Part shown: in pieces, positions 41,229 to 50,128 of the stretch
How the letters are laid out: every line of letters begins with the position of its first letter
How positions within the stretch are numbered: the first letter of the stretch is position 1
Assembly: GCF_007176755.1 (NCBI RefSeq)
Contig: NZ_BJTV01000002.1
Coordinates: 372,655-436,654 of the forward strand
Direction: 5' to 3'
From: Streptomyces sp. 1-11
GTDB lineage: Bacteria; Actinomycetota; Actinomycetes; Streptomycetales; Streptomycetaceae
Length of the DNA: 64,000 bases
Translations under genes and position numbers: made by a program
Notes under the pieces: model-generated
Told to the model about the DNA's origin: nothing
What the model saw: only the letters and a program-made list of their open reading frames with translations
Database searches by the model: none

Positions 41229-42196
41229 GCGGCGGCTCCCTTGCCCAGGACCACGGCCACCCGGCCGGTGGTCACCCCGTCGGCGACCCGCTGCACGGCG
41301 TCGGCGGCGCCGTCCAGCGGCACCCGCTCGCTGACCAGCGGCTTGATCGCGCCCTGCGCGGCCAGTTCGGTGAGCCGCTCGTGGCAGTGCAGGACCAGCG
41401 CGGGGTTCTTGGTGTTGTACAGGCCCCAGTGCAGGCCGAGGATCGCGTAGTTCTTCACCAGGGCGTGGTTGAGGGCGGGGCTCGGGATGGTGCCGCTGGC
41501 GAAGCCGACGACCACGATCCGTCCCTCGAAGGCGACGAGCTTGGCGGACTGGGCGTAGGCGGCGCCGCCGACGGGGTCGTAGATCACGTCGGCGCCCCGG
41601 CCGCCGGTGGCCTCCTTCACGGCCGCGACCACGTCCTCGGCGCGCCGGTCGACGACCACGTCACAGCCCAGTTCCCGGGCGACGGCGGCCTTCTCCGCGC
41701 CGCCGACCACGCCGATCACGGTGGCTCCGGCGGCCTTGCCGAGCTGCACGGCCGCGCTGCCGACCCCACCGGCGGCGGCGTGCACCAGCAGGGTCTCCCC
41801 CGCCTCCAGGCGGGCCCGGCGGTGCAGGCCGAACCAGCCGGTCTGGTAGCCGATGTGCAGCGCGGCGGCCTCGGCGTCGTCCAGCGAGTCGGGCGCGGGC
41901 AGCAGCGCGCGGGCGTCGGCGAGGGCGTACTCGGCGAAACCTCCGTGCGGCAGCGCGGGGTTGGCGATCACCCGGCGGCCGTCCTCGGTCTCGGCGCAGA
42001 TCTCCACACCGGGCGTGAACGGCAGCGGGGGCCGCACCTGGTACTGGCCCCGGCAGAGCAGGGCGTCCGGGAAGTTGATGTTGGCGGCACGCACGCGCAG
42101 CAGCACCTGGCCGTCACCGGGCGTGGGCGGCTCCACCTCCGCCAGGCGCATCACCTCGCGCGGCTCACCGTTCTCGTGCACTTGCCATGCCTGCAT
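41225..42196 (-). CDS. NADPH:quinone oxidoreductase family protein (zinc-independent MDR)
   Basis: A 323-residue medium-chain reductase: N-terminal GroES-like part (LLRVRAANINFPDALLCRGQY) and NADPH-binding Rossmann fold (VHAAAGGVGSAAVQLGKAAGA). It lacks the zinc-binding cysteines, typical of quinone oxidoreductases or enoyl reductases. First gene of the operon with the two acyl-CoA dehydrogenases, suggesting an enoyl-CoA or quinone step. The ATG at 42196 starts MQAWQVHENG; a TetR-style operator lies about 45 bp upstream. Confidence 0.9.
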   Translation of the reverse strand: MQAWQVHENGEPREVMRLAEVEPPTPGDGQVLLRVRAANINFPDALLCRGQYQVRPPLPFTPGVEICAETEDGRRVIANPALPHGGFAEYALADARALLPAPDSLDDAEAAALHIGYQTGWFGLHRRARLEAGETLLVHAAAGGVGSAAVQLGKAAGATVIGVVGGAEKAAVARELGCDVVVDRRAEDVVAAVKEATGGRGADVIYDPVGGAAYAQSAKLVAFEGRIVVVGFASGTIPSPALNHALVKNYAILGLHWGLYNTKNPALVLHCHERLTELAAQGAIKPLVSERVPLDGAADAVQRVADGVTTGRVAVVLGKGAAA

Positions 42197-42241
42197 GCGG
42201 GGCCTCCACGGGACTGCTTCGTCTGACCGGGTTCCGACGGC

Positions 42242-42258
42242 ATACTAAGCGGTCGCTT
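42242..42258 (-). promoter_or_regulatory. Operator-like palindrome over the acyl-CoA dehydrogenase operon promoter
   Basis: AAGCG-GT-CGCTT at 42247-42258 is a perfect inverted repeat of the kind used by TetR-family regulators of acyl-CoA genes. It abuts TAGTAT on the minus strand (42242-42247), a good -10, so binding should block transcription. No TetR gene lies beside this operon; the XRE/cupin gene next door is an alternative regulator. Confidence 0.5.
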
Positions 42259-42283
42259 GCCGATCAGGGAACAGCGGGCCGCG

Positions 42284-42901
42284 TCACTTGCGGGCGGGCC
42301 TGGCCCGTACGTGCATCCGCTCGCCCTGCGGCCCGAACAGGCTCAGGAACTCCACCGGCCCCTCCCCCGTCGAGCCGAACCAGTGCGGGACCCTGGTGTC
42401 GAACTCCGCCGCCTCCCCGGCCGAGAGCACCACGTCGTGTTCGCCGAGCACCAGCCGCAGCCGCCCCGAGAGCACGTACAGCCACTCGTAGCCCTCGTGG
42501 GTGCGCTGGTCGGGCTCCTGCCGGCGCTGCGGTTCCAGGATCTTGAAGGCCTGCAGTCCGCCGGGCCGACGGGTCAGCGGCCAGAAGACCTGGCCGTTGC
42601 GCTCGACGGGCTTCGCCCGCACCACGGGGTCGCCGACCGGCGGGGCGCCGACCAGTTCGTCCAGCGCCACGCGGTGGGCCCGGGCGATGGGCAGCAGCAG
42701 CTCGAGACTGGGCCGGCGCAGGCCGGACTCCAACCGGGACAGGGTGCTGACGGAGATGCCGGTGGCTCCGGACAGCGCCGCCAGGGTCACCCCCCGGTCC
42801 TTGCGGATCCGCCGCAGCCTGGGTCCCACGCCCGCCAGCACGCCGTCGGTGTCCTCGGGGCCCGCGTCGCCGCCGGCGGCCTCGCCGTGTTCGCCGTTCA
42901 T
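42284..42901 (-). CDS. XRE-family regulator with C-terminal cupin
   Basis: A 205-residue regulator: an XRE helix-turn-helix at about 28-85 (LRRIRKDRGVTLAALSGATGISVSTLSRLESGLRRPSLELL) and a cupin at about 130-200 (THEGYEWLYVLSGRLRLVLG; VPHWFGSTGEGPVEFLSLFG) that would sense a small ligand. Divergent from the CPYC flavoprotein gene, 77 bp away, which is its likely target. ATG at 42901 with TGAGG upstream. Confidence 0.9.
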   Translation of the reverse strand: MNGEHGEAAGGDAGPEDTDGVLAGVGPRLRRIRKDRGVTLAALSGATGISVSTLSRLESGLRRPSLELLLPIARAHRVALDELVGAPPVGDPVVRAKPVERNGQVFWPLTRRPGGLQAFKILEPQRRQEPDQRTHEGYEWLYVLSGRLRLVLGEHDVVLSAGEAAEFDTRVPHWFGSTGEGPVEFLSLFGPQGERMHVRARPARK

Positions 42902-42978
42902 GTCCTCATTGCAGGATCGGCAAAGACGTTTGTCAATGCGGCACCCGCCGCGCGACCGTCGGCGGCGGAGGTGGTCAC

Positions 42979-43923
42979 ATGACCGAGAGGTACGAGGCCG
43001 TCGTGGTCGGCGGCGGCGCGGCCGGGCTGTCCGCGGCACTGGTGCTGGGCCGGGCCCGGCGGCGCACGCTGGTCGTCGACGCCGGCGAGCCGCGCAACGC
43101 GCCGTCCGCGCACATGCAGGGCTATCTGTCCCGGGACGGGATGTCCCCGGCGGAGTTCCTGGCGGCCGGCCGCGAGGAGATCGCCCGGTACGGCGTGGAG
43201 CTGGTCCGGGACCGGGTGGTGGACGCGACGCGGGACGGTGACTTCACCGTGCGGCTGGCAGGTGGCGGCGCCGTCCTGGCCCGGCACCTGGTCGTCGCGA
43301 CCGGGCTGAAGGACGAGCTCCCGCCGGTCCCGGGCCTCGCCGAACGGTTCGGCCGGGACGTCGTCCACTGCCCGTACTGCCACGGCTGGGAGGTCCGCGA
43401 CCGGGCGACCGGTGTGCTCGCCACCAGCGCGCTCAGCGTGCACCAGGCGCTGATGGTCACCCAGTGGTCCAAGGACGTGCGGCTCTTCCTGCACCAGGTG
43501 CCGGAGGCGGAGCTGACGGACGACGACCGGCGCCGGCTGGTCACGGCCGGGGTCGAGGTCGTGCCCGGTGAGGTGGCCGAGGTGCTGGCCGAGGACGACC
43601 GCCTGACCGGCGTCCGGCTCACCGGCGGGGCGCCCGGGCGGGGCGCGGTCCACGAGCGCGAGGTGCTCTACGTCGCCCCGCGCGCCGTCCCGCGGAACGG
43701 GCTGTTCGTGCGGCTGGGTGCCGCGCTGCGGGAGACGCCGTTCGGCAGCTATCCGGTGACCGACGAGCGGGGCTCGACGAGCGTGCCCGGGCTGTGGGCG
43801 GCGGGCAACGCGAGCGGCTTCGCCGAGCAGGTGGTGAACGCGGCCAGCCGTGGCTACCGGGCCGGGGCCGCGATCAACGGGGAACTGCTCTTCGCCGACC
43901 TGGACGCCGGCGCGCAGGTGTAG
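42979..43923 (+). CDS. Thioredoxin-reductase-like NAD(P)/FAD oxidoreductase
   Basis: A 314-residue two-domain flavoprotein with VVVGGGAAGLSAALVLGRARRR at the N-terminus, the redox pair in HCPYCHGWEV and the C-terminal FAD motif PGLWAAGNASGFAEQVVNA. The NADPH-binding GxGxxA/G motif of true thioredoxin reductases is weak (ATSALSVHQALMV), so the electron donor or partner may differ. Divergent from the XRE/cupin regulator. Confidence 0.87.
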   Translation: MTERYEAVVVGGGAAGLSAALVLGRARRRTLVVDAGEPRNAPSAHMQGYLSRDGMSPAEFLAAGREEIARYGVELVRDRVVDATRDGDFTVRLAGGGAVLARHLVVATGLKDELPPVPGLAERFGRDVVHCPYCHGWEVRDRATGVLATSALSVHQALMVTQWSKDVRLFLHQVPEAELTDDDRRRLVTAGVEVVPGEVAEVLAEDDRLTGVRLTGGAPGRGAVHEREVLYVAPRAVPRNGLFVRLGAALRETPFGSYPVTDERGSTSVPGLWAAGNASGFAEQVVNAASRGYRAGAAINGELLFADLDAGAQV

Positions 43924-43952
43924 ACCCCGCTTTCGCGGTGCACCATGACTGC

Positions 43953-45491
43953 ATGCTGCTGTCCCGGCTGGCCGAGGTGTCCGGGGAGGTCGCCGCGACG
44001 GCGGCCAGGTCCCGCAAGACCGCCCTGCTCGCGGAGCTGTTCCGGGAGGCGGAGGCGGACGACGTGCCGATCGTCATCCCGTACCTGGCCGGGCGGATCC
44101 CGCAGGGCCGGCTCGGCGTCGGCTGGAAGGTGCTGAGCCGTCCGGTCCCGCCGGCCGCCGGACCGTCCCTCACGGTGCGCGAGGTCGACGCCCGGCTCGG
44201 CGAGCTGGGCAAGGTGTCCGGGCCCGGCTCCCAGACGGAACGGGCCCGGCTCGTCGGCGAGCTGATGGGCGCGGCCACCGAGGCCGAGCAGCGGTTCCTG
44301 CGCGGCCTGCTCACCGGCGAGGTGCGGCAGGGCGCGCTGGACGCGGTGGCGGTGGAGGGGCTCGCCCGGGCGACCGGCGCGGACCCGGCGGACGTCCGGC
44401 GGGCGGTGATGCTCGCCGGATCGCTGCAGACGGTCGCGCAGGCGCTGCTCGCCGAGGGGCCCGGTTCGCTGGAGCGGTTCCGGCTGACCGTCGGCCGGCC
44501 GGTGCACCCGATGCTCGCGCACAGCGCCTCCTCGGTCGCCGAGGCGGTGGAGAAGCTGGGCGCGTGCGCGGTGGAGGAGAAGCTGGACGGCATCCGCGTC
44601 CAGGTCCACCGCGACGGCGACGCCGTGCGGATCCACACCCGCACCCTGGACGACATCACCGACCGGCTGCCCGAGGTGACCGCCGCCGCGCTCGGCCTCG
44701 CGGGCGAGCGGTTCATCCTGGACGGCGAGGTGATCTCCTTCGGCGCGGACGGACGGCCCCGTTCCTTCCAGGAGACGGCCGGCCGGGTCGGCTCCCGCAC
44801 GGACGTGGCGCGGGCGGCCGGCGAGGTCCCGGTCTCCCCGGTCTTCTTCGACGCCCTGTCCGTCGACGGACGCGACCTGCTGGATCTGCCGTTCGCGGAA
44901 CGGCACGCCGAGCTGGCCCGGCTGGTCCCCGAGCCCATGCGGGTGCGCCGGACCGTGGTGTCCGGACCGGCGGAGGCCGACGCCGCGGAGCGGTTCCTCG
45001 CGGACACGCTCGCCCGCGGCCACGAGGGCGTGGTGGTCAAGGCGCTGGACGCCGCCTACAGCGCGGGCCGGCGCGGCGCGTCCTGGCTGAAGGTCAAGCC
45101 GGTGCACACCCTCGACCTGGTGGTGCTGGCCGCCGAGTGGGGCCACGGCCGCCGCACCGGCAGGCTCTCCAACCTCCACCTCGGCGCCCGGACGGCGGAC
45201 GGCGGCTTCGCGATGCTCGGCAAGACCTTCAAGGGCATGACCGACGCGATGCTCGCCTGGCAGACGGAGCGGCTGCGGGAACTGGCCGTCGAGGACGGCG
45301 GCTGGGGGGTCAGGGTGCGCCCCGAACTCGTCGTGGAGATCGCCTACGACGGCCTGCAGCGCTCCTCCCGCTACCCGGCCGGCGTCACCCTGCGCTTCGC
45401 CCGCGTGATCCGCTACCGCGAGGACAAGCGGCCCGAGGAGGCCGACACCGTCGAGGCCCTGCTGGCGGCCCACCCGGAGGTCGCGCCATGA
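43953..45491 (+). CDS. ATP-dependent DNA ligase
   Basis: A 512-residue ATP-dependent ligase with the three expected domains: an N-terminal DNA-binding region, the nucleotidyl-transferase core with catalytic Lys210 in EEKLDGIRV, FILDGEVISF and EGVVVKALDAAYSAGRRGASWLKVKP, then the OB domain. Streptomyces replicate with an NAD ligase, so this enzyme is an accessory repair ligase. The ATG at 43953 is used; its stop overlaps the NUDIX gene (ATGA). Confidence 0.93.
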   Translation: MLLSRLAEVSGEVAATAARSRKTALLAELFREAEADDVPIVIPYLAGRIPQGRLGVGWKVLSRPVPPAAGPSLTVREVDARLGELGKVSGPGSQTERARLVGELMGAATEAEQRFLRGLLTGEVRQGALDAVAVEGLARATGADPADVRRAVMLAGSLQTVAQALLAEGPGSLERFRLTVGRPVHPMLAHSASSVAEAVEKLGACAVEEKLDGIRVQVHRDGDAVRIHTRTLDDITDRLPEVTAAALGLAGERFILDGEVISFGADGRPRSFQETAGRVGSRTDVARAAGEVPVSPVFFDALSVDGRDLLDLPFAERHAELARLVPEPMRVRRTVVSGPAEADAAERFLADTLARGHEGVVVKALDAAYSAGRRGASWLKVKPVHTLDLVVLAAEWGHGRRTGRLSNLHLGARTADGGFAMLGKTFKGMTDAMLAWQTERLRELAVEDGGWGVRVRPELVVEIAYDGLQRSSRYPAGVTLRFARVIRYREDKRPEEADTVEALLAAHPEVAP

Positions 45492-45961
45492 CGGTCAGGG
45501 CGACCAGGCGCAGTGCCGGACTGCTGCTGTTCCGGCGCGCCGACGACGGGCTGCAGGTGCTGCTCGGCCACATGGGCGGGCCGTTCTTCGCGAAGAAGGA
45601 CGCGGGGGCGTGGACCGTGCCCAAGGGCGAGTACGACGCCGCGGAGCCCGCCTGGGAGGCGGCGCGGCGGGAGTTCCGGGAGGAGCTGGGGCTGGCGCCG
45701 CCCGAGGGGGAGGCCGTGCCGCTGGGCGAGGTCGCGCAGCGGGGCGGCAAGGTCGTCACGGCCTGGGCGGTGGAGGCGGACCTGGACCCGGGGACGATCC
45801 GGCCGGGCACCTTCACGATGGAGTGGCCGCCGAGGTCCGGCCGCACCCAGGAGTTCCCGGAGCTGGACCGGGTCGCGTGGTTCGGTCTGGACCGGGCCCG
45901 CGAGGTGATCATCTCGGCGCAGACGGCGTTTCTCGACCGGCTGGCGGAGCACTCGGACTGA
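45488..45961 (+). CDS. NUDIX hydrolase
   Basis: A 157-residue NUDIX protein. The Nudix box begins at GEYDAAEPAWEAARREFREELGL (GX5EX7REUXEEXGU, close fit). N-terminal sequence SAGLLLFRRADDGLQVLLGH...WTVPKGEY is typical of the diadenosine or nucleotide-cleaning branch. Translationally coupled to the DNA ligase (ATGA), consistent with a repair or nucleotide-pool role; substrate unknown. Confidence 0.9.
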   Translation: MTVRATRRSAGLLLFRRADDGLQVLLGHMGGPFFAKKDAGAWTVPKGEYDAAEPAWEAARREFREELGLAPPEGEAVPLGEVAQRGGKVVTAWAVEADLDPGTIRPGTFTMEWPPRSGRTQEFPELDRVAWFGLDRAREVIISAQTAFLDRLAEHSD

Positions 45962-46036
45962 ACAGCGGCGTACGCGTTGCGACGGGCGGTGTCGCGCGCG
46001 AAGGTCGAAGCAAGCCCGCTCCCAGGGAGGTCAGCC

Positions 46037-47422
46037 ATGCCCATCGCGACGGTGAACCCGGCGAACGGCGAGACGCTCAAGACGTACGAGGCCATGGGCG
46101 AGGAGGAGCTGGAACGCCGGCTCCAGCTCGCCGAGGCCACGTTCCGCACGTACCGGACGAGCACGTTCGCCGAACGCGCGCGGATGATGAACAGGGCCGC
46201 CGACCTGCTGGACGAGGACCAGGATGAGATCGGCCGGGTCATGACCACGGAGATGGGCAAGCCGGTCAAGCAGGCCCGCGCGGAGGCCGCCAAGTGCGCC
46301 AAGGCGATGCGCTGGTACGCCGACCGCGCCGAGGGCCTGCTGGCCGACGAGGAGCCGTCGGAGCGGGACGTGCGGGACTCCGGTGCCTCCCGGGTCCGGG
46401 TCCGCTACCGGCCGCTCGGTCCCGTCCTCGCCGTGATGCCCTGGAACTTCCCCCTGTGGCAGGTGATCCGGTTCGCCGCGCCCGCGCTGATGGCCGGCAA
46501 CGTGGGTCTGCTCAAGCACGCCTCGAACGTCCCGCAGACGGCGCTGTACCTGGAGGACCTGTTCCACCGGGCGGGCTTCACGGAGGGCTGCTTCCAGACC
46601 CTGCTGATCGGCTCGGCGGCGGTGGACGACGTACTGCGTGACGAGCGGGTCAAGGCCGCGACGCTGACCGGCAGCGAACCGGCCGGGCGGGCCGTGGCCT
46701 CCACCGCCGGCGAGATGATCAAGAAGACGGTGCTGGAGCTCGGCGGCAGCGACCCGTACGTCGTCATGCCCTCCGCCGACCTCGACCACGCGGCCCGGGT
46801 GGCGGTGACCGCACGGGTCCAGAACAACGGGCAGTCGTGCATCGCGGCCAAGCGGTTCATCGTCCACACCGACGTGTACGACGCCTTCGCGGAGAGGTTC
46901 GTCGCGGGCATGCGGGCGCTGCGGACGGGCGACCCGCTGGAGGAGGAGACGGAGGTCGGGCCGCTCGCCAGCGAGCAGGGGCGCAAGGACCTGGAGGAGC
47001 TGGTCGACGACGCCCGGCGGGGCGGGGCCCAGGTGCTCTGCGGCGGCGAGCGTCCGGACGGGCCGGGCTGGTACTACCCGCCGACCGTGCTGGCGGGCAT
47101 CACCCGGGAGATGCGCATCCACCGCGAGGAGGCCTTCGGGCCGGTCGCCACGCTGTACCGGGCCGGCGACCTGGACGAGGCGGTGCTCATCGCCAACGAC
47201 TCGCCGTTCGGCCTGAGTTCCAACGTGTGGACCCGCGACGACGACGAGGTGGAGCGGTTCGCCCGGGACCTGGAGGCGGGCGCCGTGTACGTGAACGGGA
47301 TGACGGCCTCGCACCCGGCGTTCCCGTTCGGCGGGGTGAAGCGCTCTGGGTACGGACGTGAGCTGTCCGGGCACGGAATCCGGGAGTTCTGCAACATCAC
47401 CACGGTTTGGCAGGGTGCGTGA
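46037..47422 (+). CDS. NADP-dependent succinate-semialdehyde dehydrogenase
   Basis: A 461-residue aldehyde dehydrogenase of the GabD type, closing the GABA shunt by oxidising succinic semialdehyde to succinate. PWNFPLWQVIRFAAPALMAGN, catalytic Glu in LELGGSDPYVV, catalytic Cys in NNGQSCIAAKRF. GGGAGG precedes the ATG at 46037. It has normal codon use to the end, unlike the ALDH at 2205. Equivalent gene order is recalled next to rppA in S. coelicolor. Confidence 0.9.
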   Translation: MPIATVNPANGETLKTYEAMGEEELERRLQLAEATFRTYRTSTFAERARMMNRAADLLDEDQDEIGRVMTTEMGKPVKQARAEAAKCAKAMRWYADRAEGLLADEEPSERDVRDSGASRVRVRYRPLGPVLAVMPWNFPLWQVIRFAAPALMAGNVGLLKHASNVPQTALYLEDLFHRAGFTEGCFQTLLIGSAAVDDVLRDERVKAATLTGSEPAGRAVASTAGEMIKKTVLELGGSDPYVVMPSADLDHAARVAVTARVQNNGQSCIAAKRFIVHTDVYDAFAERFVAGMRALRTGDPLEEETEVGPLASEQGRKDLEELVDDARRGGAQVLCGGERPDGPGWYYPPTVLAGITREMRIHREEAFGPVATLYRAGDLDEAVLIANDSPFGLSSNVWTRDDDEVERFARDLEAGAVYVNGMTASHPAFPFGGVKRSGYGRELSGHGIREFCNITTVWQGA

Positions 47423-47434
47423 GGACCGCGCGGC

Positions 47435-47440
47435 TACCAT
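47435..47440 (+). promoter_or_regulatory. Putative -10 for a leaderless DUF6213 transcript
   Basis: TACCAT is followed by 7 bases and the GTG at 47448, with no ribosome site between. It lies 13 bp after the dehydrogenase stop, so the small gene likely has its own promoter. Confidence 0.5.
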
Positions 47441-47447
47441 CCCGATT

Positions 47448-47678
47448 GTGAACCGCGAAGTGACCCTGCCTCTGATCGTCGACGACCGCGGTACCTTGCA
47501 GGTGGCAGCGGCCGACGTCAGCAAGTTGTTGCGGACCGTGGGCGGGCGGTGGCTGCATCTCGTCGAGGCCGGGGAGCAGCTCGACGAGGACACGGTGGCC
47601 GCCCTGACCATCGAACTGGCGAAGCTCGCGGACCGCATCGACGTGGCGTGCATCGCCCACAGCAGCGGGGCGCCGTAG
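47448..47678 (+). CDS. DUF6213-like small protein
   Basis: 76 residues with a polar, partly amphipathic sequence (TLPLIVDDRGTLQVAAADVS; WLHLVEAGEQLDEDTVAALT). I recall the family as DUF6213, widespread in Streptomyces and of unknown function. A GTG start with probable leaderless transcription. Conserved position between the semialdehyde dehydrogenase and rppA. Confidence 0.75.
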   Translation: MNREVTLPLIVDDRGTLQVAAADVSKLLRTVGGRWLHLVEAGEQLDEDTVAALTIELAKLADRIDVACIAHSSGAP

Positions 47679-47836
47679 CCCTCGCGAGGGGTTTCGCAGC
47701 GTGGCCGTCCCTGACCCCTTGTCACCGGTTCGGAGTAGTCCGGCGCGAGATCGTCGCCCCGTCGGGTGAACCTGGGTGGACCACCTTTCTGACCGGCGGG
47801 CGAAGGCCTGCCGGACGGCGAAAGCAGGGACGGCTC

Positions 47837-48901
47837 ATGGCGACTTTGTGCAGACCCTCGGTGTCCGTACCAGAGCATGTGATCACGATGGAGGAGACGC
47901 TGGAGCTGGCGCGCCTGCACCACGCGGACCACCCCCAGCTCCCGCTGGCCCTCCGGCTGATCGAGAACACGGGCGTCCGCACCCGGCACATCGTGCAGCC
48001 CATCGAGGAAACCCTGAAGCACCCGGGGTTCGAGGACCGCAACAAGCTCTACGAGGCGGAGGCCAAGGCCCGCGTCCCCGCGGTGATCCAGCGGGCGCTC
48101 GACGACGCCGAGCTCCTGACGGACGACATCGATGTCATCATCTACGTGTCGTGCACGGGCTTCATGATGCCCTCGCTCACCGCGTGGCTGATCAACGAGA
48201 TGGACTTCCCGAGCAACACCCGGCAGCTCCCCATCGCCCAGCTCGGCTGCGCGGCCGGCGGCGCGGCCGTCAACCGGGCCCACGACTTCTGTTCGGCCTA
48301 CCCCGAGGCCAACGCCCTCATCGTGGCCTGCGAGTTCTGCTCGCTGTGCTACCAGCCCACCGACCTGGGCGTCGGCTCGCTGCTGTCCAACGGCCTGTTC
48401 GGCGACGGCATCGCCGCCGCCGTGGTGCGGGGCCGCGGCGGCACGGGCGTCCAGCTCGAGCGCAACGGCTCGTACCTGATCCCGAAGACCGAGGACTGGA
48501 TCGCCTACGACGTCCGGGCGACCGGCTTCCACTTCCTGCTGGACAAGCGGGTGCCGACCACCATGGAGCCGCTCGCCCCGGCGCTCCAGGACCTCGCGGG
48601 CAACCACGGCTGGGACGCGTCCGACCTGGACTTCTACATCATCCACGCGGGCGGGCCCCGAATACTCGACGACCTCAGCAAGTTCCTGAAGGTCGACCCG
48701 CACGCGTTCCGGTTCAGCCGGTCGACGCTCACCGAGTACGGCAACATCGCCAGCGCCGTCGTCCTCGACGCGCTGCGCCGGCTCTTCGACGAGGGCGGTG
48801 CCGAGCACCGGGCGCGCGGGCTGCTGGCCGGGTTCGGGCCCGGCATCACCGCCGAGATGACCGTGGGCCGCTGGGTCCAGGACGGCGAGAAGACACGATG
48901 A
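47837..48901 (+). CDS. rppA: 1,3,6,8-Tetrahydroxynaphthalene synthase (type III polyketide synthase)
   Basis: A 354-residue homodimeric type III PKS that joins five malonyl-CoA into 1,3,6,8-tetrahydroxynaphthalene, which oxidises to flaviolin. The catalytic triad is visible: Cys138 (QLGCAAGG), His270 (YIIHAGGP) and Asn303 (EYGNIASA). Cys106 in VSCTGFMMP, noted in the S. coelicolor enzyme, is also kept. GCAGGGA precedes the ATG at 47837. The stop overlaps the P450 start (ATGA), giving the rppA-CYP158-cupin operon. Confidence 0.95.
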   Translation: MATLCRPSVSVPEHVITMEETLELARLHHADHPQLPLALRLIENTGVRTRHIVQPIEETLKHPGFEDRNKLYEAEAKARVPAVIQRALDDAELLTDDIDVIIYVSCTGFMMPSLTAWLINEMDFPSNTRQLPIAQLGCAAGGAAVNRAHDFCSAYPEANALIVACEFCSLCYQPTDLGVGSLLSNGLFGDGIAAAVVRGRGGTGVQLERNGSYLIPKTEDWIAYDVRATGFHFLLDKRVPTTMEPLAPALQDLAGNHGWDASDLDFYIIHAGGPRILDDLSKFLKVDPHAFRFSRSTLTEYGNIASAVVLDALRRLFDEGGAEHRARGLLAGFGPGITAEMTVGRWVQDGEKTR

Positions 48902-50121
48902 CGATCGAAGAGACCCTCACCGAGCCACTGCCCATGCCCCCGGTCCGGCACTGGCCGGCGGCCGACCTCGCCGGGACGGACTTCGACCCGGTGCTGGCCG
49001 ACCTCATGGCCGAGGGCCCGGTCACCCGCATCCAGCTCGCCAACGGCGAGGGCTGGGCCTGGCTGGTCACCCGGTACGACGACGTGCGCATGGTGGCCAA
49101 CGACCCGCGCTTCGGCCGTGAGGCCGTCATGGACAAGCAGGTCACCCGGCTCGCCCCGCACTTCATCCCGGACCGGGGCGCGGTCGGCTTCCTCGACCCG
49201 CCCGACCACACCCGGCTGCGCCGCGCGGTGGCCGCCGCGTTCACCGCCAAGGGCGTGGAGCGGGTCCGCCACAGGGCGCGCGCCGTGCTGGACGAGCTGG
49301 TGGACGAGCTGCTCCAGGACGGGCCGCCCGCCGACCTCACCAGCGCGGTGCTCAGCCCGTTCCCGATCGCGGTGATCTGCGAGCTGATGGGCGTGCCGGC
49401 CGCCGACCGGCACAGCATGCACGGCTGGACCCAGCTGATCCTGTCCTCCGCGCACGGCAAGGAGCTCAGCGAGAAGGCCAAGCGCGAGATGAGCGACTAC
49501 TTCTCCGATCTCATCGCGCTGCGCGAGAACAGCACCGGCGAGGACGTGACCTCCCTGCTCGGCGCCGCCCTGGGCCGGCAGGAGGTCAGCCTGGAGGAGG
49601 CCGTGGGCCTCGCCGTCCTGCTCCAGATCGGCGGCGAGGCGGTCACCAACAACAGCGGGCAGATGTTCTACCTGCTGCTGACCCGCCCCGAACTGGCCGA
49701 GCGGCTGCGCTCGGACCCCGGGATCAGGCCGAGGGCGATCGACGAGCTGCTGCGCTTCATCCCGCACCGCAACGCCGTCGGGCTGTCCCGGATCGCCCTG
49801 GAGGACGTGGAGGTCCACGGCGTCCGCATCCGGGCCGGGGACGCGGTCTACGTGTCCTACCTGGCCGCCAACCGCGACCCGGAGGTCTTCCCCGACCCGG
49901 AGGCCATCGACGTCACCCGCAGTCCCAACCCGCACGTGGCGTTCGGCTTCGGCCCGCACTACTGCCCCGGCGGCATGCTGGCCAGGCTGGAGTCGGAGCT
50001 GCTGGTGGACGCCCTGCTGGACCGGGTGCCGGGTCTCCGGCTGGCCGTGGCCCCGGCCCAGGTGCCCTTCCGCAAGGGCGCGTTGATCCGCGGGCCCGCG
50101 GCCCTGCCGGTGAGGTGGTGA
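48898..50121 (+). CDS. Cytochrome P450, CYP158A type (biflaviolin synthase)
   Basis: A 407-residue P450. Heme-binding loop FGFGPHYCPGGMLAR, ExxR in IDELLRF, and an I-helix GGEAVTNNSG. Its partner in S. coelicolor (CYP158A2) couples flaviolin molecules into dark dimers and trimers thought to protect against UV. Directly coupled to rppA (ATGA), so the same role is very likely; I cannot tell CYP158A1 from A2 here. Confidence 0.92.
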   Translation: MTIEETLTEPLPMPPVRHWPAADLAGTDFDPVLADLMAEGPVTRIQLANGEGWAWLVTRYDDVRMVANDPRFGREAVMDKQVTRLAPHFIPDRGAVGFLDPPDHTRLRRAVAAAFTAKGVERVRHRARAVLDELVDELLQDGPPADLTSAVLSPFPIAVICELMGVPAADRHSMHGWTQLILSSAHGKELSEKAKREMSDYFSDLIALRENSTGEDVTSLLGAALGRQEVSLEEAVGLAVLLQIGGEAVTNNSGQMFYLLLTRPELAERLRSDPGIRPRAIDELLRFIPHRNAVGLSRIALEDVEVHGVRIRAGDAVYVSYLAANRDPEVFPDPEAIDVTRSPNPHVAFGFGPHYCPGGMLARLESELLVDALLDRVPGLRLAVAPAQVPFRKGALIRGPAALPVRW

Positions 50122-50128
50122 GCGGCCG

